Shown here: in pieces, positions 1 to 9,000 of the stretch
Layout of the letters: each line of letters starts with the position of its first letter
Numbering within the stretch: the first letter of the stretch is position 1
Source of the DNA: an uncultured Acidobacteriota bacterium
GTDB taxonomy: Bacteria; Acidobacteriota; Terriglobia; Terriglobales; Acidobacteriaceae
Reading direction: 5' to 3'
DNA length: 64,000 nt
Assembly: GCA_903873705.1 (NCBI GenBank)
Contig: CAIQPK010000054.1
Location: 16,849-80,848, forward strand
Made by a program: the position numbers and the translations under genes
The notes under the pieces: generated by a model
What the model was told of the DNA's origin: nothing
What the model saw: the letters and a program-made list of their open reading frames with translations, nothing else
Database searches by the model: none

Positions 1-2162
1 ATGGTGTACACGCCCAGCGAATTGGTCGTGGCGGTAAGCCCCGTTCCGCTGACGGCGACCACTGCTCCGGCAACCGGGGTTGTACCGTCGTGACGAAACA
101 CCGTCCCGGTAAAGTTGGACGTGCCCTGCAGGGTAATGTTGGCCGCCACGGATTGACCTTCGCTCTGGATCGTCGCAGTAGCAGTGCCGCCAACAGCCAG
201 GCTTGAGGACGTCGCTGAAATATTCGAACTGCCCACGAACACATTCGAGAAGGTGTACTGTCCCAGGCTGTTGGTAGTAGTGTTCAGGTTCTGTGCAAAT
301 TGTCCCTGGTTGGAAAGCGCAACCGCAATCCCGGCGGCAGGATGACCGGAACCATCGGAAACAAGGCCCGTAACAGTGCCGCGCCCGAGGAACTGGACGT
401 TGGCGTTGATGGTCTGGGAAGTCGCCGTAACGATCGCCGAGGTCCGGCCGTGATTGCCATTAGCATCGGTAGCATCGACGGTGACAGCACCCAGAGGCAC
501 GAACGAGAAGCTGTAGTGACCCAGGGTATCCGTGACAGTCGTCGCATTCAGAGCACCCGTGATGCTGACGGGGACGCCCGCGCCGAGCACCGTGCCTATG
601 GCATTGCGAACCGTGCCCGATACCGTGCCAAACGCAGACACTTTCACGTTGAGACTAAGCGGCCCTCCAGCGCCAAGCATCCCGGAAGCCTGCCCGAGCA
701 ACGAGGTCGCAGGGTCGAAAACGGCCACCGTAACCAGGCTCGGCTGCAGGCCGGACACGATATACAGGCCGGTGTTGTCGGTTGTCGCCAGGCGCGTATC
801 AGTCCCGCTGACAACGGTGACCTGCGCCAGGCCGACGGGCTTGTTGTCAGGCCCGCTAACGATGCCGCTGACCTGTCCCGTACTCTGCCCGAGTTGAATC
901 GTACCGGCATTCGTGATGCCATTGGCGACGGGCGGGGCGGGATTAGAAGCACCGCTCAACACTGTCGACCCCTGAATCGCGCGCGCGGAAACGACAAGAT
1001 TACCCAGCGTGGCGGGGATCGAGGTCAGGACGTAAGCGCCCGTCGAATCGGTCGTCGTCGTGAAGTAGGTAAACAGAACGACCGTGGCGTCTGGGTAGGG
1101 CGAACCGTTCCCCTGCGTCACGTGTCCCGTCACTGTCGTCGTCGCATCCGCCACCAGCGGGTTCAGCCCAAGCTTAACCTCGATGCCATCCGGGATGCCA
1201 TCGCCGTCGGTATCGGCGTTGAGAGGGTTGGTGCCAAGGCGGACTTCGTCGCCGTCGCTCAGACCATCGCCATCGGTGTCGGCCACCAGCGGATTCGTTC
1301 CCATGCGAACTTCGTCGCCGTCATTCAGACCGTCGCCATCCGTGTCGGCGACGGTGGGGTTGGTGCCGAGTTGGAACTCCTGCAGGTTGGTCAAACCGTC
1401 GTGGTCCGGGTCCTGGCTGCCATCGTTGGGATCATACGGGTTCAAACCATTGGCGATTTCGTAGGCGTCGGGCAGACCGTCGCCGTCACTATCCAGCAGC
1501 GCGAACGAAGAGAGCACGAGCGTCGACGCCAGCCCGTCGTTACTCGCCGTGATAATGACGTTGCCGGGTCCAGTTGCCGTCACCAGGCCGTTCGCGTCAA
1601 CCGTGGCGACGCTGCCATTGGAGCTGGTGTAGGTCGTGCCTTCAGAAACGGACGTTGCGTTGTAGGAATATCCGTCCGGCAGCACTGCCTGCACTTCCAG
1701 TTGAGCCGTCGAGCCCACCGTGGCCAGGTTGCCCGTGATGACATGCAGCAGCAGACCCGTGTTCTCCGGAGTCAGCGGTCCAATCGGCAACGTGGGCACA
1801 TCGGTCACCCCCAACGGAACCAGTCGCAGGTAGTCCGACGTGCTGCCGAGCGTAGTGCCGTCCGGCTGCGGACAGGTGACGCGTACGCGATAAAGACCAG
1901 GATTGGCCGGCACGTTGGGAATGCTGTAAACGCTGTCATTATCAACAAAGGCGGAGCGGTTGCCAATGGTCGCCACGCACCCGCTCGTCGGGTATTGTTG
2001 CGCCGGCGTACGCAGCAGCAACGGACGTCCCATGATTGCGGCGAAGGAGACGATGAGCGCACGGACAGCGAAAACACGGGCGCGATAAGAGAGGCGCCGC
2101 GTGTTGCTGCACGCGTTGCGTTGCCGGTCTGTCGCTCTGTCCGTGCGTGGGTCTCTGTACAT
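1..2162 (-). CDS. Secreted thrombospondin-3 / carboxypeptidase-regulatory repeat protein (C-terminus beyond left edge)
   Basis: An open frame runs from the ATG at 2162 to the left edge (about 720 codons), so the C-terminus is missing. The start is preceded by GAGGAA at good spacing. The N-terminus has a basic stretch and a hydrophobic segment (about residues 33-50), consistent with a long signal peptide. Next come a short beta domain, a Big_2-like Ig domain with the [13 protein letters not shown] pattern, four acidic DxDGDG repeats typical of calcium-binding thrombospondin type 3 repeats, and then at least four carboxypeptidase-regulatory-like beta-sandwich units ([34 protein letters not shown] and similar). 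Family knowledge suggests an extracellular structural or adhesive protein; no catalytic motif is visible. It follows the 264-aa gene with a 72-bp gap and probably shares its transcript. Function is inferred only from the domain types. Confidence 0.85.
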   Translation of the reverse strand, partial: MYRDPRTDRATDRQRNACSNTRRLSYRARVFAVRALIVSFAAIMGRPLLLRTPAQQYPTSGCVATIGNRSAFVDNDSVYSIPNVPANPGLYRVRVTCPQPDGTTLGSTSDYLRLVPLGVTDVPTLPIGPLTPENTGLLLHVITGNLATVGSTAQLEVQAVLPDGYSYNATSVSEGTTYTSSNGSVATVDANGLVTATGPGNVIITASNDGLASTLVLSSFALLDSDGDGLPDAYEIANGLNPYDPNDGSQDPDHDGLTNLQEFQLGTNPTVADTDGDGLNDGDEVRMGTNPLVADTDGDGLSDGDEVRLGTNPLNADTDGDGIPDGIEVKLGLNPLVADATTTVTGHVTQGNGSPYPDATVVLFTYFTTTTDSTGAYVLTSIPATLGNLVVSARAIQGSTVLSGASNPAPPVANGITNAGTIQLGQSTGQVSGIVSGPDNKPVGLAQVTVVSGTDTRLATTDNTGLYIVSGLQPSLVTVAVFDPATSLLGQASGMLGAGGPLSLNVKVSAFGTVSGTVRNAIGTVLGAGVPVSITGALNATTVTDTLGHYSFSFVPLGAVTVDATDANGNHGRTSAIVTATSQTINANVQFLGRGTVTGLVSDGSGHPAAGIAVALSNQGQFAQNLNTTTNSLGQYTFSNVFVGSSNISATSSSLAVGGTATATIQSEGQSVAANITLQGTSNFTGTVFRHDGTTPVAGAVVAVSGTGLTATTNSLGVYT
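1150..1495 (-). repeat. Tandem thrombospondin type-3 (DxDGDG) repeats
   Basis: About 115 residues of the left-edge protein carry four regularly spaced acidic loops, such as [24 protein letters not shown] and [12 protein letters not shown], each followed by a GTNP or GLNP turn. This is the classic calcium-binding TSP3 pattern. It probably forms a rigid calcium-dependent stalk between the N-terminal Ig-like part and the carboxypeptidase-regulatory units. Confidence 0.8.
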
Positions 2163-2234
2163 CGTCACTTCCTCATTCGGCCCTGGATGTTGCATGATGC
2201 ACGTCCGCGCATCGCCGTCGTTGTTGCTAAGCCC

Positions 2235-3029
2235 TTACTTGCCTGCCCGTACCACGCTCGGAACAAGGGCGTGATTGTGAAGAAACTCTGCCTGCGCGGT
2301 GTAATTCGGATCCTTGGAGTTGGGAAGCATCGAAAGCGGGACCGGCGTTACGCGATTGTCTATCCCCGCAAGTCCCGGCTGGTAGCTGCCCAGAAAGGCA
2401 TTGTTGCCCAGCTCCTGCGTCGCGAACCACTCTCCCTGGATGTGGCGAAACACCGTCGGAAAAGGCGTCGTATTGCCGCCGCCCTGTACCCGCGCGTCGA
2501 GAATAACGTCCGCTACCAGCTCGATGCGGTCAATCAGCATGATGTCTTTGCCGGCGAAGGCTGTCGCCCAGCCCTTCTTGAACTTCGCAGCATCAGCCTG
2601 GCCGCTCTTGGCCGTCTCTTCAAAGCCCTTCCGAGCTGGCTCGTCCCAGCACTGCAGCCATGCTTCGTAATCACCGGAGCGCATGGCGGAAACCAGCGCC
2701 ACCAGCGCCGCTTCTGGAGTCTTGCGATCAACCTGCGCGCGCGGAACCTGCGGCAGCTTCACCGCCGGCGTGTACGTCGAAATCGCGTAGTCGTAGATGT
2801 AACGAATCACGAATTCTTTCTGAAGACGCTGCGAACTCGGGTACAGAGGCTTGGGCAGCGCTTCGCCGTAAGGCACATCCTTCAGGTGCTGCGCGTCGAT
2901 GTGCACACCGTCTGCCTGAGCAGCAGTCTCCGGCACGTTGACCGTCTGCGCGCTCAAACAGGCCGCAAACGCCAGCGGAAGTACGCCGAATGCGCCGCGG
3001 AGACGTCGAGTTATATCATGCAGAATCAC
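2235..3029 (-). CDS. Exported hypothetical protein, 264 aa
   Basis: The start is a GTG at 3029 with a strong AGGAGG five to six bases upstream; the nearby ATG at 3019 is out of frame. The N-terminus (MILHDITRRLRGAFG, then VLPLAFAACLSAQ) is a typical signal peptide with probable cleavage after the alanine of LSAQ. The mature part is soluble, with no membrane segment. Residues 100-200 (TPEAALVALVSAMRSGDYEAWLQCWDE ending at a GEWFATQELG stretch) resemble the general layout of NTF2-like or DUF4878-like periplasmic domains, but I cannot assign a family. It sits 25 bp after the PKD lipoprotein gene and 72 bp before the TSP3 protein gene, so the three are probably co-transcribed. Confidence 0.85.
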   Translation of the reverse strand: MILHDITRRLRGAFGVLPLAFAACLSAQTVNVPETAAQADGVHIDAQHLKDVPYGEALPKPLYPSSQRLQKEFVIRYIYDYAISTYTPAVKLPQVPRAQVDRKTPEAALVALVSAMRSGDYEAWLQCWDEPARKGFEETAKSGQADAAKFKKGWATAFAGKDIMLIDRIELVADVILDARVQGGGNTTPFPTVFRHIQGEWFATQELGNNAFLGSYQPGLAGIDNRVTPVPLSMLPNSKDPNYTAQAEFLHNHALVPSVVRAGK

Positions 3030-3054
3030 TGTGCCTCCTGAAGACGTTGCCGCT

Positions 3055-6000
3055 CTAGAATGGAACCGTCTTCTGGTAAATCACGTACGAGTTGACCAAA
3101 ATCTTGTTGACTACCGGCACCGAAGTACCGGTCAGCAGTGTTACCTGACCCTGCACCTGGATGGGCAGCGTGTAGAACTTGAACGTGGCCTGACCGCAAC
3201 CGAATGTGAGATCAGCCGCCAGTCCGCCGGAAAGCGATACGTTGGCGTTGGCCCACTTGCCAAGATTCACACCCAGGCCACCGGAAAGCTGTATGCTGCC
3301 CTGCGGACCCGAGAGGTAACAATCCGACATCTTGCAGTTGTCGACACGATGCGCGTAAACACCCAGGAAGGCGACCTGCACATTGCCGAAGAGGCCCTGG
3401 GTGCCAAGGCCCGGAACGTACACACCTAGCGGAACGGCGCCGATAATGATCGGGTACGGCCCGGCGACGGCCTGCAAGCCGGCTTGGAACGAGTTTTCGT
3501 GGATGCTTACGTTCTTCTGTTGCAGCGCCTGGCAGCACGTCAGCGTGCCCTTGTTATAGTTCAACTGGAACGTTGGCTGCAGCTGAACGGGGATCTTCAG
3601 GCTGTCGAGGAACGTCGCCACATTGCCGCTGATGAGGCTGAAGTTCTGCTGAATCGAAACCTGGTCAACGCCGGGAATGTTGTTCGGATCCGGCTTATCC
3701 GGGATTGGCGTGCCCTTGCACAGGCCGGCCGAGCACTGGTCAGGCTCGGTGCAGAACCGGTTGTCGTCGCAGCTGGTGCCGTTGGGCTTGGGTCCGCTGT
3801 TGCAGTTACCGTTGACGCACTTGCCAGGGTTAATGCAGCTCGTGACCGCGGAGCTGCCGCAAGCTGCCCCATTATTGATGGGCGTCTTAATGCATTGGCA
3901 GTTTGCCGTCTGCGTCCACCGGGCACAGTTGTTGCTCGGCTTGCAGCTCTGCGTGCAGTTGGGCGGTGCCGGCGTGTTAGGCCCATGGCCCCAGCCGGCC
4001 TTGGTGATGCCGAAGCCCGGATCGCTGACAATCACGGATCCGTCGGCGCTCACATGGGCAGTGCCGGCAGAGACAAATTGCTCCAGGTCGTGGTCGTACT
4101 GGTACATCTCCGACACCATGCCTGGCGGCAGTGACTGGGTGTTGGGCAGCGTCACCTGCACAGGAACAGAGAAACGCGCACCCGCCGGCTGCAGCGTCCA
4201 GATAAGATCGGGAGCCGTGCCGTTCGATGGGGCCATCGGCACCATGTCTGCCTTCACCTGCGAGATCGACATCTTGCCGACGGTCGATCCATCGGGGAAC
4301 GTGACTGAATGAGGCGCGATGGTAAAGGACAGTCCCGGAACGCCACGCATCGTCAGCGTAATGGGATCGTCGCCGCCAACCGTCTGCGCGTCGTCAACAT
4401 CGATGAACGGCAGATAGATCGGCTTGTTTATCGAGTTGTTCTGCCCCGGAAGGTCCTGTAGCACGAACGAGAGGAACGGGAAGGTGCGCGTGCTGGTGCT
4501 GGTGGAACCATCCGCCGAAAGCGTGACCGTTCCAACCGGCGCACCGTTGATCGTGAAGCGCCCACTGGTGTCGGTCACCGTGGAAAGTGTCGTGCCGAGC
4601 AGACGCATGGTGACGTTGGCAATCGGCGTGTTGGAGTTGTCCAGCACCAGGCCGCTCACGCTGGTATTCGCAACCGGACCAGCGGCAAATCCAGAGGCGA
4701 CGAAGACGATCGGCGGCTGGCTGCTGCCCGCGAAGTTCGCGCTGACCGCGTAGTTTCCCAGGCCCTCCTGCTGGCCGAGCGTGAGCGATGCGGCGGCCTT
4801 GCCGTTCGAGTCCGTCACCGCCGACCCGTGATCGAGCGTGCCGTCGCCGGAGACGATGGCATAGTTCACCGTTGTTCCTGCAATCGGATTGGCAAAGGCA
4901 TCGGTGACGATCACCTGCAGCGCTTCGGATAGTGGCTCACCCAGCAGGCCGCGCTGGTTCTCGCCGCGCACCGCGTGAATCTCTGTTGCCACGGTCGACG
5001 TCGCATCCGCCGTGAACAAAACGCTCCCTGACGCTCCCGGAGTGGACGCCGTCACCTGGTTGACTCCGAGACCGGTACGCGATCCTAGCTGGAACAGGAC
5101 GCTGGCCTTGCCCGTGCTGTCGGTCGTGACGTAAAGACTCTGCGCCGTTGACGGCATCACCTGCACTTCACCATCGCTGCGCGTAACGGTGAACGTGATC
5201 GGACGCCCGGCGACCGGGGTGCCATCGGCCGCTTGCAGCTGCACCACCAGCGGCTGCGGTAGCACCGCGTGAACTTCTCCCGACTGTCCGTTGCCGCTGA
5301 GCAGGACCAGGGCGAGTTGGCTGGCAGGGGGAGCATATTGCACCGTCGCCGTGGCCGAACTCGTGTGGCCCACGTTATCCGTGGCCACAACCGTAATCGT
5401 GTTGCTTCCCGGCACCAGCAGCACATTGTTCAACGAGTAGCTGCGGTTCGCCACCTGCGCCGCCACCCCGTTCACCGACACGGTGACGTCATTGCTGCCG
5501 ATCGTGCCCGTGACAATGTCATTGACCAGGCCCGCGACCGTAACCGATGGCGAAGAAACTGTCGCCCCGTTTGCAGGAGAAGTGATCGATACGGTCGGAG
5601 CCGTGGCATCCAGAATCACCGAAACCGTGCCGGAGCCCACACCGCCGCCGCTGTCCGTTGCCGTGGCGGTGATCAGGTTAACCCCTTCACGCAACGACAC
5701 ACCGGTCGCCGTAAAGCTGGTTCCTGACACCGTTGCCGCGATGCCGTTTACATTCACGCTGAGGCCCGGTCCCGATACACTTCCGGACACCGTGACCGTG
5801 TTGGTGCCGAACAGCGCATTAGCCGCCGGCGTGGTGATCATCACGTTCAGCGCGGTGGCGATCCGGGCGCTGGCGGTCGCCGTGCCGCTGACCGTGCCGC
5901 TGCTTACCGTAACGGTAGCTGTATAGGTGCCAGCCGTGCTGTACGCGTGCGCCGGTGTAGCCCCGCTGCCAGTGGTGCCGTCGCCAAAATTCCACGTGTA

Positions 6001-9000
6001 GGTGACGGGGTTATCGAGGCTGTCCGTGCTGCTGCTCGCGTCGAACGTGATGGTGTGTCCGGTAACGTCCGTGTAAGGTCCGCCGGCACTTGCTGCGATC
6101 GACTCTGGCGCAGGTCCGCCGACCGTGACCTGCGTCGTGGCGTTGCCGTTCCCCGTGGCACCATCAGTCACGTTGACGGATACGGTGTACGTCCCCGACG
6201 CCGCATAGGTATGCGATGGCTGGCTGCTGCCGCCAGTAGAGCCGTCCCCGAAATCCCACAGGTAAGTCAGCTGCCTTCCGCTCGGATCGGTGGTGCCCGT
6301 ACCGTCGAAATGGACGGGGCGGTTGACGTTGCCCGTGTAGGGCCCGCCCGCGCTGGCCGTCAGGTTCGGCGTCGGTGTTCCGCCCGTGATCGTTGCCGTG
6401 GTCCCTGCGGCAACCGTATTGCTGCCGTTGCCGACGGTAAGAACGACCGAATATGTACCCGCCGCGACATAGCTGTGTGTCGGCGAAGCGCCGCTGCCCG
6501 TGCCACCGTCCCCAAAGCTCCACACGTAGGTCAGCGCCGCGTTGTTCGGGTCGGAGGTCCCCCCACTCGAGAACGTCACGGCATTGTTCACGGTGCCGGT
6601 GTAAGGTCCATTGACCTTCACCGTTGGCGCCGTGTCCAACGGCGTATCTGCCGGAGCAATCGTCGCCGTCGTCGTGCTGGATGCCGCGCCGCCTGATGGC
6701 GTCGTTACCGTCAGAGTCACCGTGAACGCTGCATTGGTCGCGTAGGTATGTACCGGCGACGGCCCCGAAGCCGTAGCGCCATCGCCAAAACTCCATGCGT
6801 ACGACAACGCAAACGGACTGCCCGCCGGATTCGCCGGGTCAGTCGTCTTGGCGCCATTGAAGGTAATCGTCTGCCCCACCGTTCCGGTGTAGGGGCCGCC
6901 GGTCGAGACCACCGGAGCCACCGCAGGCGCTGCGGACAGGGTCGCGGTCGTGGTCGCCGTCGCGCTCGCGCTATCGGTGTTCGTCACCGTCAGCGAAACC
7001 GTGTAGGTCCCGGCCACGGCATACGTGTGGCTCGGCGTGGCTCCGCTGCCGCCGCTGCCATCGCCGTAAGTCCAGGCATACGTCAGCGCTTCACCCTTCG
7101 GGTCGGACGAGGTCGCACCGGTAAAGTTCACCGCGGTGTTCGCCACCCCGGTGTACGGCCCACCCGGCCTCGCGACCGGTGGCTGCGCGGTAGGCGCGGC
7201 AATGGTGGCGCTGGTGCTCGCTGTCGAAGTCAGATTGTCCGTGTTCGTGACGGTGAGAGAAACCGTGTAGGTCCCGGCTCCAGAGTAAGTATGCGTTGGC
7301 GCAACACCCGTGGCGGTACCACCGTCACCGAACGTCCAGGCATACGTCAGTGTTTCGCTCTTCGGATCGGTCGAAGCCGCTCCACTGAAGCTGACGGCGA
7401 CCCCGGTCGTCCCCGAATACGGTCCGCCGGCGTTCGCTACAGGGGCCTGCAGCCCAGCCGCAATGGTCGCGGTCACTGTGGCGCTCGCCGTAAGGTTGTC
7501 GGTATTCGTAACGGTAAGCGTGACAGTGTAAGTTCCCGCTGCCGCGTAGGTATGGGTGGGCGAACTGCCCGTTCCCGTGCCGTCGTCGCCGAACGTCCAC
7601 GCATACGTCAGCACCTCGCTCTTCGGATCGCTTGATCCCGAACCGTTGAAGCTGAGGGGCGTCCCCGCCACGCCCGTATAAGGATTGCCGGCGTTCGCCA
7701 CCGGTGGCTGGGCGGCCGCAGCAGCAATCACTGCCGCCGTGGTAGCGGCCGTGGAATGCAGGTTGTCCGTATTGGTGACAATCAGTGAGACGTTATACGT
7801 TCCCGCTGTGGCGTAGATGTGTGTCGGATTCGTCGCGGTCGATGTACCACCATCGCCAAACGTCCACGCATACGTCAGCGTCTCGCCCTTCGGATCAGTC
7901 GATCCCGCCCCGACAAACGAAACCGCAACGCCCGCCGTCCCCGTGTACGGCCCGCCGGCGTTAGCCACGGGCAGCTGGGGTGCCGCTGCCGCAATCACCG
8001 CCGTCGTTGTCGCAGCCGCAGAACTCAGACCGTCCGTGTTCGTCACGACAAGCGCGATGTTGAAGGTTCCCGCTGCCGCATAGGTGTGCGTTGGCGCAAT
8101 GCCCGTTCCCGTTCCGCCATCGCCAAAACTCCACGCGTAACTCAGCGCTTCACTCTTCGGATCGCTTGACGCTGCACCGCTGAACGTAACCGCTGTCCCG
8201 GCTGTGCCCGTGTAGGGTCCACCCGCATTCGCAACGGGAGGCTGCGGGGCTGCCGCAATCACCGCCGTCGCCGACGCCGAGGCACTGAGGTGATCCGTAT
8301 TCGAAACGGTCAGCGTTGCCGTGTAAGTCCCCGCTGCCGCGTACGTGTGTGTCGGCGCAACACCCGTCGCCGTTCCGCCGTCGCCAAATGTCCAGGCATA
8401 GGTGAGCGTCTCGCTCTTAGGATCACTCGAGCCAGCACCGCTAAAGCTCACCGCCACGCCCGCCGTTCCGTTGTACGGGCCACCCGCATTGGCAACAGGG
8501 GCCTGCGGAGCCGCGGCAATCGTCGCTGTCGCCGAGCTCGTAGCGGTGAGGCTATCCGTATTCGTCACCGTCAGGGAGACCGCGAACGTCCCTGCTACCG
8601 CATACGTGTGGGTCGGCGTAGGGCCGGTCGCCGTGCCGCCGTCCCCAAAGCTCCAAGCATAAGTCAGCGTCTCGCTCTTAGGGTCGGCAGAGCCCGAGCC
8701 GTTGAAGCTAACAGCTGTCCCAGCCGTTCCCGTATACGGCCCACCCGCATTGGCAACCGGCGGCTGAGCCGCCGGAACCGCAATCGTCGCCGTCGTGGTA
8801 GCCGACGTGTGCAGATTATCCGTGTTCGTAACGGTCAGGGAGACGGTATAGGTCCCAGCTGTCGCATACGGGTGCGTCGGCGCAGCACCGGTTGCCGTTG
8901 CACCGTCTCCGAAGCTCCATGCGTACGTCAGCGGTTCGCTCTTCGGATCGGTCGAGCCCGCTCCATTGAACGTCACCGGAGTGCCCGCAGTTCCGCTGTA

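Noticed and set aside
300..3041. A 913-codon open frame on the plus strand
   Set aside because: It is antisense to two well-supported minus-strand genes, is arginine-rich with no domain, and arises from the codon bias of the GC-rich opposite strand.
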